This document shows, one piece after another, positions 1-8,549 of a stretch of DNA of 64,000 bases. The translations under genes and the position numbers were made by a program. This DNA is from Hafnia alvei. GTDB taxonomy: Bacteria > Pseudomonadota > Gammaproteobacteria > Enterobacterales > Enterobacteriaceae. The first letter of the stretch is position 1. Each line of letters begins with the position of its first letter. The stretch covers positions 3,472,001-3,536,000 of the forward strand of contig NZ_OZ061315.1 of assembly GCF_964063325.1 (NCBI RefSeq), read 5' to 3'. The notes beneath the pieces were generated by a model. The model saw only the letters and a list, made by a program, of their open reading frames with translations. It ran no database searches and was not told where the DNA came from.

Positions 1-458
1 TGGTACTTCAAGCAGCCTCAGACTTAGCTTTAAGAACCGTGGGTGTGGCGAATTGATGTAGCGCTTTTTGTAAGGTTACCTAGCTGGATAATAACAATTA
101 AATAAGTGATGGAAATAACAAATAACCATTTGAACTAACCACTAATTCAGGTAGGTGATAGAAGCTAGGGTGTTTTAGGTTAAAACCTATAAAATCAATG
201 AATAACAGTTAGTTATTACATAACTATTTTCATCGACTTTGCTATTGGTTTTATTCTTCACACCGAAAGGAGTCTTAATAGATAAGTTCGAAGAGTTGAT
301 AACCTGACAAAAAAATAACGGCGCAGAAATAAAACGGGCCGCCTTTTGGACATTGAAGAATAAATTTTCTGCTTATACTCAAACAATCGCGGTAAAACTA
401 CCGCCAACGGGCGCTTTCCGGTAGTATGCGCAGGTTTTTTAGGTTACGAGGCGTCATC
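1..458. other. Gene-free left edge and queD leader
   Basis: No convincing gene is seen here. A short open frame runs from base 1 to a TAG at 25-27 and could be the tail of a gene outside the window, but it is too short to identify. The rest is AT-rich. Just before queD there is a 7-bp inverted repeat (397-403 with 419-425), and a TATACT hexamer at 374-379 could be a -10 element for queD. The -35 is not clear. Confidence 0.4.
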
Positions 459-818
459 ATGACAACCACCCTGTTTAAAGATTTTCAGTTTGAGGCTGCG
501 CACCATCTGCCACACGTTCCAGAAGGACATAAGTGTGGTCGTCTGCACGGTCATTCGTTTTTAGTACGCATTGAAATTACCGGCGAAGTGGATGCTTATA
601 CCGGCTGGGTGATGGATTTTGCCGAGCTGAAAGCGGCGTTCAAACCCATTCTGGATCGCCTCGACCACTATTATCTGAATGATATTCCTGGTCTTGAGAA
701 CCCAACCAGCGAAGTGTTAGCCCAGTGGATTTGGCAACAGCTGAAACCTGAGCTGCCATTGCTAAGCGCCGTATTAGTGAAAGAAACCTGCACCGCAGGC
801 TGCACCTATCGCGGCTGA
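459..818 (+). CDS. queD: 6-carboxy-5,6,7,8-tetrahydropterin synthase QueD
   Basis: Converts 7,8-dihydroneopterin triphosphate to 6-carboxytetrahydropterin, the second step of queuosine (7-deazaguanine) synthesis, in the cytoplasm. The 119-residue product has the full family signature: zinc ligands H16, H30 and H32, catalytic C26 within CGRLHGH, the D69-H70 pair and E109. An in-frame ATG lies 33 nt upstream (426), but position 459 gives the usual family length and N-terminus, and the upstream codons fall in a leader hairpin. It stands alone. The next queuosine gene, queE, is 5 kb away on the other strand. Nothing looks damaged. Confidence 0.93.
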   Translation: MTTTLFKDFQFEAAHHLPHVPEGHKCGRLHGHSFLVRIEITGEVDAYTGWVMDFAELKAAFKPILDRLDHYYLNDIPGLENPTSEVLAQWIWQQLKPELPLLSAVLVKETCTAGCTYRG

Positions 819-830
819 TAGTGAGCATGG

Positions 831-855
831 TGTGACCGGTATGGCACCGGTCACA
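831..855 (+). terminator. Hairpin between convergent queD and DUF883 gene
   Basis: A perfect 10-bp inverted repeat (831-840 with 846-855) around a 5-nt loop lies 12 nt after queD. The T-run is weak on both strands, so it may be a poor or bidirectional terminator. Confidence 0.55.
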
Positions 856-901
856 TAAATCTCTCACACATATTGCTCACGCAAATAGCGCTTGTGATTG
901 A

Positions 902-1216
902 TTAGCGTTTTGAAAGCAAGAGCCCCAGAATCAACCCCGCCGTTGCCCCAATTCCCACGCTGTGCCACGGTTTATTGCGCACATAGCCATTCACATCGCA
1001 GCAGGCATTTTTTACTCGTTCCGTCACTGGACACGGGGTATCACCGCTGATGTGCGCTTTCACCTCACGCAGCGTATCTTGTGCGCTACGACGCAGCGAA
1101 GCGATTTCATCCTGAGTTTTATCTGCCCCCTCCTGCAGCACCCCTTCCAGCGCATCCGCCAACAATGAAACCTCTTCTTCGATGGTTCGTTCAACTTTAT
1201 CGGTTTTTCTAAACAT
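902..1216 (-). CDS. ElaB/YqjD/YgaM-type DUF883 inner-membrane protein
   Basis: A 104-residue protein of the DUF883 family, whose E. coli members (ElaB, YqjD, YgaM) are C-tail-anchored inner-membrane proteins linked to stationary phase and ribosome binding. An acidic/basic amphipathic helical region (about 1-60) is followed by a linker with Cys62, 72 and 73, the conserved N-K-P-W motif at 81-84 and a Gly/Leu-rich membrane segment (86-102) ending in S-K-R. I start at ATG 1216, not the upstream ATG at 1252, because the family begins with M-F-x-R or similar. The N-terminus and the V-R-x-x-P-W region look closest to YgaM, but I cannot separate the paralogues by eye. Confidence 0.75.
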   Translation of the reverse strand: MFRKTDKVERTIEEEVSLLADALEGVLQEGADKTQDEIASLRRSAQDTLREVKAHISGDTPCPVTERVKNACCDVNGYVRNKPWHSVGIGATAGLILGLLLSKR

Positions 1217-1295
1217 AGTGTTCCCTCTTTGTTGTATCAAAATCATGTTCAAAGGATTGGCGAAAAATGATTAGCAAATTTAATGTCAGCTAACA

Positions 1296-1493
1296 TACCC
1301 AAAATAATTGGAGTTGCATCAAGGCGGCAAAGGAGCGAGTCCCGATGAGCTTACTCCAGTAAGTGATTACTCGGCCCATCCATGGGCCTCGCCACTAGGG
1401 CCGCAGTAAACTGCGTTTAAATCTGCTCCAGGCAGATTTATCAGGTGAGCGAGAGCAGCCAACACAGATGCAGCTTCAAGTATGACGGGTATA
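1296..1493 (+). repeat. ERIC element with about 70-bp internal insertion
   Basis: The ends and core match the enterobacterial repetitive intergenic consensus: a TACCCAAAATAATTGGAGTT left end, the AGCTTACTCCAGTAAGTGAT dyad, a GGTGAGCGAG block and a TATGACGGGTATA right end. The normal length is about 127 bp. Here about 70 bp (roughly 1370-1440) interrupt the core just after AAGTGATTA. The insert contains its own small palindromes (GGCCCATCCATGGGCC and ATCTGCTCCAGGCAGAT). It lies in the gap between the DUF883 gene and alaC. ERIC elements with a 70-bp insertion at this kind of position are known from Yersinia. Confidence 0.88.
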
Positions 1494-1655
1494 AGCATAG
1501 TTGAAACTCAGCGATAAGGGCTCGGAGTGTTCTGGAAAGCGCGGTTTAAAAAATCCGCTCGACAGAATCTTCGGCTTCGCCTATTTTCGTTAATAGCCTG
1601 TAAACAGGCAGCGTCGCTCGGACGGTCCGGGCGCTAACGTCATCTTGAGGTATCT

Positions 1656-2870
1656 ATGACAGACTCACGCACTCCGCGTCGTTTTACTCGTATTGATCGT
1701 CTTCCCCCTTATGTATTTAACATTACCGCTGAGCTGAAAATGGCTGCGCGCCGGCGCGGCGAAGACATTATCGATCTCAGCATGGGGAACCCAGACGGCC
1801 CAACGCCGCCGCACATCGTTGAAAAAATGTGTACGGTTGCACAGCGTGAAGATACCCACGGCTACTCCACGTCACGCGGTATTCCACGTTTACGCCGCGC
1901 GATCTCGCACTGGTATCAAGATCGCTATCAGGTCGATATCGATCCCGATAGTGAAGCCATTGTTACTATCGGATCAAAAGAGGGGCTGGCGCATTTGATG
2001 CTGGCCACGCTCGATCATGGCGATACCGTTTTAGTACCGAATCCTAGCTACCCCATTCATATTTACGGCGCGGTCATTGCGGGTGCGCAGGTGCGGTCGG
2101 TGCCGCTGGTTTCAGGCATCGACTTTTTCAACGAACTAGAACGTGCCATTCGCGAAAGTATTCCCAAGCCTAAAATGATGATTCTGGGCTTTCCTTCAAA
2201 CCCTACAGCCCAGTGCGTTGAATTAGATTTCTTTGAGCGCGTCATCAAGCTGGCCAAAGAGCACGATATTTTGGTGGTACACGATTTGGCCTATGCCGAC
2301 ATTGTGTATGACGGCTGGAAAGCCCCTTCGATTATGCAAATCCCCGGCGCCAAAGACGTTGCCGTCGAGTTTTTCACCCTGTCGAAAAGCTACAACATGG
2401 CTGGCTGGCGCATCGGTTTTATGGTCGGCAATCCTGAGCTGGTTAACGCACTGGCACGTATCAAGAGCTACCACGACTACGGTACTTTTACTCCTTTGCA
2501 GGTGGCGGCGATTGCCGCTCTCGAAGGCGATCAGCAATGCGTGCGAGATATTGCCGAGCAATACCGTCAACGTCGCAACGTGCTGGTCAAAGGCCTGCAT
2601 GAGGCCGGTTGGATGGTAGAAAACCCTAAAGCATCGATGTATGTTTGGGCAAAAATCCCCGATGCCTATGCGCAACTTGGATCGCTAGAATTTGCCAAAA
2701 AGCTGTTGGCCGATGCCAAAGTCTCCGTTTCTCCGGGGATTGGTTTTGGTGACTACGGCGATACCCACGTTCGTTTTGCGCTGATCGAAAACCAAGATCG
2801 TATTCGTCAGGCAGTACGCGGGATTAAAAGCATGTTTCGAAAAGATGGGCTGATTGCGGGTAAGTCATAA
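1656..2870 (+). CDS. alaC: Glutamate-pyruvate aminotransferase AlaC
   Basis: PLP-dependent class I aminotransferase making L-alanine from pyruvate and glutamate; AlaC is one of the main alanine-synthesising transaminases of enterics. The 404 residues align from the first residues with E. coli AlaC (412 aa), lacking only a few C-terminal residues. Visible signatures are R-R-F-T-R-I-D-R-L-P at the N-terminus, the substrate-loop N129-P130-S131-Y132, N182-P183, D210-x-A-Y213 and the Schiff-base lysine K244 in S-K-S-Y-N-M-A-G-W-R. The start has a GAGG ribosome-binding site 8 nt upstream. It is monocistronic, with an ERIC element upstream and a hairpin cluster downstream. Confidence 0.96.
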   Translation: MTDSRTPRRFTRIDRLPPYVFNITAELKMAARRRGEDIIDLSMGNPDGPTPPHIVEKMCTVAQREDTHGYSTSRGIPRLRRAISHWYQDRYQVDIDPDSEAIVTIGSKEGLAHLMLATLDHGDTVLVPNPSYPIHIYGAVIAGAQVRSVPLVSGIDFFNELERAIRESIPKPKMMILGFPSNPTAQCVELDFFERVIKLAKEHDILVVHDLAYADIVYDGWKAPSIMQIPGAKDVAVEFFTLSKSYNMAGWRIGFMVGNPELVNALARIKSYHDYGTFTPLQVAAIAALEGDQQCVRDIAEQYRQRRNVLVKGLHEAGWMVENPKASMYVWAKIPDAYAQLGSLEFAKKLLADAKVSVSPGIGFGDYGDTHVRFALIENQDRIRQAVRGIKSMFRKDGLIAGKS

Positions 2871-2907
2871 ACCCTCCCGTGATATTTGGGTAATGACCCC
2901 ACACTAA

Positions 2908-2998
2908 CCCTCCCCTTTGCAGGGAGGGAACTGTGCGGTGATGTTGGTAAGAATCTCGATCGGCCCCTCCCCCCTGCCAAAGGGCAGGCTGGGAGGGG
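2908..2998. repeat. Paired C/G-rich hairpins between convergent alaC and hcaT
   Basis: Two strong dyads lie in the 143-bp gap. The first is CCCTCCC (2908-2914) with GGGAGGG (2922-2928). The second is CCCCTCCC (2964-2971) with GGGAGGGG (2991-2998), reinforced by an inner CCTGCC/GGCAGG stem. The two modules share the CCCTCCC...GGGAGGG theme, so this looks like a dispersed palindromic intergenic repeat. By position it could stop transcription from both sides. Confidence 0.6.
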
Positions 2999-3013
2999 GT
3001 CTTAGCCACAAAA

Positions 3014-4153
3014 CTAATGGCTTGTCACTTTCGGTCTGAAGAAAATCACCGGCAATACCACCAGCGCCATCGCATAGAACATGCCGCCTTGATAGTGCTC
3101 AAACAGGAAGCCTGACAGCATGGTCATGATCGCCACGCTTCCGCCCATGCCTAGCGCCGAATAAATCGCCTGTAGACGGATAACATCGCCGCCCTGCCGT
3201 GCCGAAATAAAGCGCATTGCCGCCAAATGACATACGGTGAAAGAGCCCGCATGCAGAATTTGAATCAAAATCAGCCACGGCAGCGCCGTTGTTGACCCCA
3301 TTAAAATCCAACGGATCACCGCACAAAAACACGACAGTAACAGCAACTGGGAAACCGACATACGGCGGAATAAGCGCTTGCTTAATGCAAAAACGATAAC
3401 CTCAGCAACAACGCCCAGCGACCACAGATAGCCAACCACCGACGCGGAATAGCCCGCCTCCTGCCAGTAGATAGTGCTAAATCCGTAATAGCCTGCATGA
3501 GCGCCTTGAAGTAAAGCGGCACACAATAAAAAACGCCATACCGGCGCTTCTTTTAATAAAATTTTCCACGGCGTGATGTCCTGCACCGCACTATCTTTTG
3601 GTGCATCCTGTGGCATATGGCGCGGTCGTAGAAGCATTCCCACCAGCATGGCCGCCAGACCCGCCCACAGGCAATACATAATGGCCTTATGCCCAAAGGC
3701 ATTAACCACTTCTCCCGTTACCGCTGAGCCAATGACAAAGGCCATTGATCCCCACAGACGTACTTTGCCGTAGTCCAGCCCCACCTGACGTTGCCACGTC
3801 GCGGCCAGCGCATCGGTCAGAGGAATTAACGGCCCATAGAAGAGACTAAATCCGGCCATCACCACCAGCAGCCACGCCCATGCGGTACCAAAGGAAAATG
3901 CGATAGAACAGATCAGGGCGAGGAGAGCAATAAGACGGAGAGCGGTAATCAGTTGAGAGGTTTTTTTAACGGCGGGAGCAATGAATAAACTACCAAGGAA
4001 ACGGGCTATCATCCCTGCGCCAAGCAATATGCCAATTGACTCGGGAGAAATTCCCTCACCTTGCAGCCACAAACTCCAAAACGGCAGAAATATGCCAAAA
4101 GAGAAAAAATAGGTGAAATAACTGAGTCCTAACCAACCTGCAGACGGCAACAT
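3014..4153 (-). CDS. hcaT: MFS transporter HcaT (3-phenylpropionate uptake)
   Basis: A 379-residue major facilitator protein, exactly the length of E. coli HcaT, which is assigned to proton-coupled 3-phenylpropionate uptake. Twelve hydrophobic segments are readable. Matching motifs include G-Y/S-Y-F-T-Y-F-F-S-F/Y-G-I-F-L-P-F-W near the start, L-D-Y-G-K-V-R-L-W-G-S after TM4 and L-Q-G-A-H-A-x-Y-Y-G-F-S in the second half. The start has an AAGGAGG box. The dioxygenase genes (hcaEFCBD) that accompany it functionally in E. coli are not in the window, so the substrate here is inferred by orthology only. Confidence 0.87.
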   Translation of the reverse strand: MLPSAGWLGLSYFTYFFSFGIFLPFWSLWLQGEGISPESIGILLGAGMIARFLGSLFIAPAVKKTSQLITALRLIALLALICSIAFSFGTAWAWLLVVMAGFSLFYGPLIPLTDALAATWQRQVGLDYGKVRLWGSMAFVIGSAVTGEVVNAFGHKAIMYCLWAGLAAMLVGMLLRPRHMPQDAPKDSAVQDITPWKILLKEAPVWRFLLCAALLQGAHAGYYGFSTIYWQEAGYSASVVGYLWSLGVVAEVIVFALSKRLFRRMSVSQLLLLSCFCAVIRWILMGSTTALPWLILIQILHAGSFTVCHLAAMRFISARQGGDVIRLQAIYSALGMGGSVAIMTMLSGFLFEHYQGGMFYAMALVVLPVIFFRPKVTSH

Positions 4154-4471
4154 TTTTCCTCCTTAATTTTAAACGCGTTACTTTGACAGAGGCATCCCAT
4201 GCTGGCAATGAATAATGTCGCAAAATCAATTAGCAAATGACATGTACACATTCACTCATTAGTTTCTGCTCAGAGAGATTATGGAGGAAATAGGTAACAT
4301 TTTTTAACGCATGTAAGCAGCTTTGTTTAGCGGTTGTATGCCAAGCGTAAACGGGGGTGAAACGGCCTCATTTTTTGTGAGAGGCGGGTCTAAATTTAGG
4401 ATTTGATTGATTTTATATATCAGAATGCTGGTTAACATAGGCATCCCTGTTTTTGACTAGGAAGCCGACGA
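4154..4471. other. Intergenic region upstream of hcaT
   Basis: This is AT-rich spacer between the hcaT start (minus) and a small plus-strand ORF. It must hold the promoters of both, but I see no element clear enough to name. Confidence 0.3.
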
Positions 4472-4633
4472 GTGACGGAATCCACTTCGTTAAACAAAAT
4501 TGATGCACTTAAAGCCGAAATTAATCAGGAAATATCCATGATCGAATTCGACCTGAAGCTGCAAATTTCACATGATGCATTAGCCGATCATTCAGAGAAA
4601 GAACCCGACGTCGCGATAGAAGAGGCGTACTAA
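4472..4633 (+). CDS. Small acidic hypothetical protein (53 aa)
   Basis: An unrecognised small ORF, too short for usual gene callers. A GTG start follows AGGAAG with 7-nt spacing and the frame is open for 53 codons to a TAA. The product is rich in Glu, Asp, Ile and Leu, predicted helical, with no membrane segment and no cysteine; it begins V(M)-T-E-S-T-S-L-N-K-I-D-A-L-K and ends E-E-A-Y. An internal ATG at 4540 would shorten it to 30 residues. It converges with cdh. Support is the ribosome-binding site and gene-like composition only. It could still be spurious. Confidence 0.45.
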   Translation: MTESTSLNKIDALKAEINQEISMIEFDLKLQISHDALADHSEKEPDVAIEEAY

Positions 4634-4654
4634 ATTTGACTCCCTTTTCCCGGT

Positions 4655-5452
4655 TCACTGAGCCGGGATTGTTTGCAGCAGCTCACAGCGCTTATCTAAC
4701 AATGACTCCACCGATGCCCTATTCCTCTCTCCCATTCCCACCCGTGTCGCCAATAAAATAAAGCCTGGCTGAGTTTCAAACGTCGTTGGCACCACCGCCA
4801 CGCCATAATAGGCCAGCTGTTCAGGCGTAAGATGAAACTGATCGGCGAGCGATTTGATTGGATCCACGCCGATGAGCGCCGGCTGCTCAATGCGCTTGGC
4901 ATAAAACGGATGACGCAACAGCAAATCAGGCAGCAAAGCCCATTCGCGACCAATATAAGGGCGCTCGGCTTTTAACTGGCGGCGAACGTCTTCACGTAAG
5001 CAGGTGAGATGAATATGGAGTTGATTCTGGCTGCGCCCATAGGCTGAATTTAACGCCAGCCCCAGCATATCGTCGGGAACCGGTCTGCCATATTCATACG
5101 CCAGCCGATAGCGCATCGTCCATGCGTAACCGAAATAATCCGGTGCGTCATTTTCTAGCAGTACAGGGCTCTCAATACCGATAATCCGATCATTGGGGAC
5201 CAAAATGAAATGAAAGTGAAAGCGCGGGTTTTGAATCACGGTAAACGCAGATCGCCGATCGTGAGCCGGCGTATAGATCTGGGCGCAGGGCGCGGGATCG
5301 TGCTTTTGCTGATAGTTAACACGACAAACTTTATCTACCACACCCCACAGCGCGTCAGACTTGACACAGCCGGTTAGCAAAAACACCCACATCAGAAGCG
5401 CAGTGCCAAAAATCATCCGATAATTATTTAGCAGCGCGCTTCTCATCAGCAT
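4655..5452 (-). CDS. cdh: CDP-diacylglycerol pyrophosphatase Cdh
   Basis: Hydrolyses CDP-diacylglycerol to phosphatidate and CMP at the inner membrane. The 265-residue product has one N-terminal hydrophobic segment (about 12-28) ending in L-L-T-G-C, which could be a membrane anchor or a lipobox. It then shows the Cdh/HIT-like fold signatures: F-H-F-H-F-I-L-V-P-x-D, the T-M-R-Y-R-L region and the catalytic H-x-H motif in Q-L-H-I-H-L-T-C-L. The start lies 2 nt downstream of the queE stop on the same strand, so it is likely co-transcribed behind queE. This pairing differs from E. coli, where cdh neighbours other genes. Confidence 0.92.
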   Translation of the reverse strand: MLMRSALLNNYRMIFGTALLMWVFLLTGCVKSDALWGVVDKVCRVNYQQKHDPAPCAQIYTPAHDRRSAFTVIQNPRFHFHFILVPNDRIIGIESPVLLENDAPDYFGYAWTMRYRLAYEYGRPVPDDMLGLALNSAYGRSQNQLHIHLTCLREDVRRQLKAERPYIGREWALLPDLLLRHPFYAKRIEQPALIGVDPIKSLADQFHLTPEQLAYYGVAVVPTTFETQPGFILLATRVGMGERNRASVESLLDKRCELLQTIPAQ

Positions 5453-5454
5453 AT

Positions 5455-6126
5455 TTAGGCGATGTTCAAATACTTATGGGTTTGCATCGACAAGCGCCAG
5501 TTGCGCGCAATACAGGTTTCAATACACAGCTTCGTCGCGCTCTCTTTTTGGCTAATCGGCTGCAGCGCGATAATGCGTTTCTTATCGTCGTGAAGTACGG
5601 AAAGTAATGCGTCTAAATCTTCAATATCGCGCTCACGTGCAACGGGGTGTTTAACCTCATCGGCGCGCACCAAAGAAGACTCCAATACTTTCATTCCGCC
5701 TTTCATGTTGACCTTTGGAGAGACGGTCACCCAGGTTGCCTCAGAGCAGCGGATTTCATGGGTGCCGCTGGTTTCAATCTGGCAGGAAAACCCATTTTGA
5801 TTCAGCAATTCCGTCAACGGACGCAAATCATGGATGCAGGGTTCACCGCCAGTGATCACCACGTGGCGAGCGGTATATCCGCGCTCGCGCAGGATATCCA
5901 GCAATTGCTCAGGGCTGGCGCTGCCCCACGCATCGCTCTCTTCAGTTTTGATCAAGATTTCGTTCATGCCGATTTCTCGTTCGGGCAACTGTTCCCACGT
6001 ATGTTTGGTATCACACCAGCTGCACCCTACCGGACACCCTTGCAGGCGAATAAAAATAGCCGGAACACCGGTGTAAAAACCTTCCCCTTGCAGGGTCTGG
6101 AACAGTTCGTTTATCGGATACGACAT
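5455..6126 (-). CDS. queE: 7-carboxy-7-deazaguanine synthase QueE
   Basis: Radical-SAM enzyme converting 6-carboxytetrahydropterin (the QueD product) to 7-carboxy-7-deazaguanine. The 223-residue protein carries the family cluster motif C31-x3-C35-x2-C38 in Q-G-C-P-V-G-C-S-W-C-D-T, the substrate segment F-Q-T-L-Q-G-E-G-F at the N-terminus and the SAM-binding T-G-G-E-P motif. Enterobacterial QueE is also reported to act as a division-modulating protein under envelope stress; nothing in the sequence tests that here. It is divergent from hutI and appears to lead a two-gene unit with cdh. Confidence 0.95.
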   Translation of the reverse strand: MSYPINELFQTLQGEGFYTGVPAIFIRLQGCPVGCSWCDTKHTWEQLPEREIGMNEILIKTEESDAWGSASPEQLLDILRERGYTARHVVITGGEPCIHDLRPLTELLNQNGFSCQIETSGTHEIRCSEATWVTVSPKVNMKGGMKVLESSLVRADEVKHPVARERDIEDLDALLSVLHDDKKRIIALQPISQKESATKLCIETCIARNWRLSMQTHKYLNIA

Positions 6127-6302
6127 GACACTCTCATTGTTAATAAAACTTTCTTACCATAAAAAAGCTGCGCTACATTGTCGCAGATTTGCCCCCGCTA
6201 AGCCAAACACGGCGCACCTCAGCCGCACATCGCATTTGACGTCACAATTAAATAACATTTTCATCAAAAACGTTTGACACCTATCGGCCTTTCGAAAATA
6301 AA

Positions 6303-6312
6303 TGTATATACA
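6303..6312 (+). promoter_or_regulatory. HutC-type operator before hutI
   Basis: The perfect 10-bp palindrome TGTATATACA lies 25 nt before the hutI start, with a TTGACA hexamer at 6274-6279 upstream. This is the core recognised by HutC repressors, and hutC itself is the third gene of the operon. Urocanate-relieved repression is therefore expected from family knowledge. The -10 between these elements is weak. Confidence 0.75.
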
Positions 6313-6336
6313 ACTCTATACAGGTTTGGGGATGCT

Positions 6337-7587
6337 ATGAATTTATTGGAGTCCGACGTTATTTGGCGCAACGGACGCTTAGCTACCATGAGCGCGCAGT
6401 ACAAAACGCCCTATGGTGTTCTCGATCGTCATGCACTGGTGGTGCGCGATAAACATATTATAGCGGTGATCCAAGAGGATGAACTTCCCGCTCAGCATCC
6501 CCAGCAGATCGATTTACAGGATCGGCTTGTTACTCCCGGTCTTATCGACTGTCACACCCATTTGGTGTTCGGTGGCGATCGCGCCTACGAGTGGGAACAG
6601 CGCCTGAACGGGGTGTCATACACCGAAATCAGCCAGAAAGGCGGCGGAATCAATTCAACCGTGCACGCCACGCGTGATGCCTCGCCGGATACGCTGCTCA
6701 GCATCAGCCAGCAGCGTTTACAGGCTTTAATGGACGAAGGTGTGACCACGGTGGAAATGAAATCCGGCTATGGTCTGGATCTCATCAATGAAGAAAAACA
6801 GCTGCGTGTTGCCCAGCAGCTGGCTCGACAAAACGCCATCGACGTTAGCCCTACGCTACTTTCGGCACACACCACTCCGCCGGAATATCATGGCCGTTCA
6901 GACCACTATATCGATCTGATTTGTGAGGAAATCCTGCCGCAGCTGTGGGAGAAAAAACTGTTTGAATCTGTTGATGTGTTCTGCGAAAGCGTGGGTTTTT
7001 CACTTGCGCAAAGCGAAAAGCTGTTCGCGGCAGCCAAACAGCTTGGAATTCCTGTGCGTGGGCATATGGAACAGCTTTCTAATCTGGGCGGCAGCGAGCT
7101 AGTGGCTCGCTATCACGGGCTGTCGACCGACCATATTGAGCATCTAGATGAAGCGGGTATTCAAGCCTTAGCACACAGCCAAACCGTGGCGGTTCTGCTG
7201 CCCGGTGCCTTTTATTTTTTACGCGAAACCAAACGCCCTCCGGTGGATTTGCTGCGCGAATATCGCGTCCCTATGGCGGTAGCCAGCGATTTCAATCCCG
7301 GCACCAGCCCCTTTGCGTCTCTGCGCCTCGCGATGAATATGGCCTGCGTGCAATTTGGCCTCACGCCGGAAGAGGCGTGGCTAGGCGTGACTCGACATGC
7401 GGCTCAGGCATTAAATCGCCAGCACACCCACGGACAGCTTGCCGCCGGTTTTCAGGCTAATTTCGCGGTATGGGAGGCAGAAAAACCGGTTGAAGTGATT
7501 TATGAGCTGGGGCGAAATCCACTGTATCAGCGGATTTATCAAGGCCAAGCGACACAAAAACAGAGCGAAAACGAGGAAATGCAATGA
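6337..7587 (+). CDS. hutI: Imidazolonepropionase HutI
   Basis: Third enzyme of histidine degradation: hydrolyses 4-imidazolone-5-propionate to N-formimidoyl-L-glutamate. The 416-residue cytoplasmic amidohydrolase shows the metal motif D71-C-H73-T-H75-L-V-F-G-G, then E-M-K-S-G-Y-G, S-A-H-T, the R-G-H-M-E-Q and D-H-I-E-H segments and the metal aspartate in V-A-S-D-F-N-P-G-T. An ATG-initiated extension from 6274 is open, but it would run through the HutC operator, so the ATG at 6337 is chosen. It overlaps hutG by 4 nt (ATGA), showing translational coupling within hutIGCD. Confidence 0.96.
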   Translation: MNLLESDVIWRNGRLATMSAQYKTPYGVLDRHALVVRDKHIIAVIQEDELPAQHPQQIDLQDRLVTPGLIDCHTHLVFGGDRAYEWEQRLNGVSYTEISQKGGGINSTVHATRDASPDTLLSISQQRLQALMDEGVTTVEMKSGYGLDLINEEKQLRVAQQLARQNAIDVSPTLLSAHTTPPEYHGRSDHYIDLICEEILPQLWEKKLFESVDVFCESVGFSLAQSEKLFAAAKQLGIPVRGHMEQLSNLGGSELVARYHGLSTDHIEHLDEAGIQALAHSQTVAVLLPGAFYFLRETKRPPVDLLREYRVPMAVASDFNPGTSPFASLRLAMNMACVQFGLTPEEAWLGVTRHAAQALNRQHTHGQLAAGFQANFAVWEAEKPVEVIYELGRNPLYQRIYQGQATQKQSENEEMQ

Positions 7588-8537
7588 GCCACTGGCAACC
7601 CACCGCTGATGATGTTTGGCAAGGGCGTAACGATCTGGCGGAGTCTCCTGAAGCATTACGCTTATTTCAAACCATTGGGCAGCACAATGAGCCCCGCCCT
7701 ATCGTGTTGCTCGGTTTTGCCTGTGATGAAGGCGTTAAACGCAATCATGGCCGCACCGGTGCCGCCGCTGCCCCCGATGCGCTGCGTAAAATGCTGGCTA
7801 ATCTTGCTGCGCATGCTGGACATTACCGCGTCACCGACGGCGGCACTTTGCGCGTTGGCGATACCCCGCTAGAAGAAGTGCAGGCTCAGTTTAGCCAAAA
7901 AGTCGCGCAATACCATCAGCAAGGGGTGAGAACCTTGGTCTTCGGCGGCGGTCATGAAACCGCCTTCGCTCACGGTTTAGGGCTGTATCAGGCACATCCC
8001 AACAAAACCGTCGGCATAATTAATTTTGATGCGCATCTGGATCTACGCCGCAACGACGTGGCGACGTCAGGCACGCCGTTTCGCCAGCTCGCCCATTACT
8101 GCGAGCAGAGCCAGCGACCGTTTCATTATCTCTGCGTCGGCGCTAGCCTCGCGGCAAACACGCAGGCATTGGTCACCGAGGCCAAGCGTTTGAACGTTGA
8201 GATCGTATGGGATACCGACGCGCTCACGCGATCGCTTGACGATCTGCATCGCCAGATTGGCGCATTTATGGATAAGTGTGAGATCGTCTATCTAACGATC
8301 GATCTGGATGTACTTCCTGCGTGGCAAATGCCCGGCGTCTCAGCGCCCGCCGCCGTGGGATTACCAATCGAACGACTTTTGCGGCTGGTAGGTGCGATAT
8401 GTGAAAGTCCGTCATTGTGGGGAGCGGATCTGGTGGAATACAATCCCTCTTTGGATATTCAGCAATTCGGTGCCCGCACCGCGGCACGCATTGCATGGCA
8501 AATTCTACATCAATGGAACATCGGCGATTGCCCATAA
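7584..8537 (+). CDS. hutG: Formimidoylglutamase HutG
   Basis: Arginase/agmatinase-family enzyme splitting N-formimidoyl-L-glutamate into glutamate and formamide, the last step of the four-enzyme Hut route. The 317 residues hold the two-manganese site: H124 in G-G-G-H-E-T, D149-A-H151-x-D153 and the D-L-D-V-L-P-A motif near residue 245. The start overlaps the hutI stop by 4 nt. The presence of HutG, not HutE/HutF, means the direct one-step pathway is used. Confidence 0.96.
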   Translation: MSHWQPTADDVWQGRNDLAESPEALRLFQTIGQHNEPRPIVLLGFACDEGVKRNHGRTGAAAAPDALRKMLANLAAHAGHYRVTDGGTLRVGDTPLEEVQAQFSQKVAQYHQQGVRTLVFGGGHETAFAHGLGLYQAHPNKTVGIINFDAHLDLRRNDVATSGTPFRQLAHYCEQSQRPFHYLCVGASLAANTQALVTEAKRLNVEIVWDTDALTRSLDDLHRQIGAFMDKCEIVYLTIDLDVLPAWQMPGVSAPAAVGLPIERLLRLVGAICESPSLWGADLVEYNPSLDIQQFGARTAARIAWQILHQWNIGDCP

Positions 8538-8549
8538 GGAATGTTATCC

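Noticed and set aside
361..458. preQ1 riboswitch before queD
   Set aside because: There is a small hairpin, but I cannot fit the preQ1-I or preQ1-II consensus. Left as an unnamed leader structure.
6127..6273. preQ1 riboswitch before queE
   Set aside because: The A/T-rich leader shows no matching stem-loop and tail motif.
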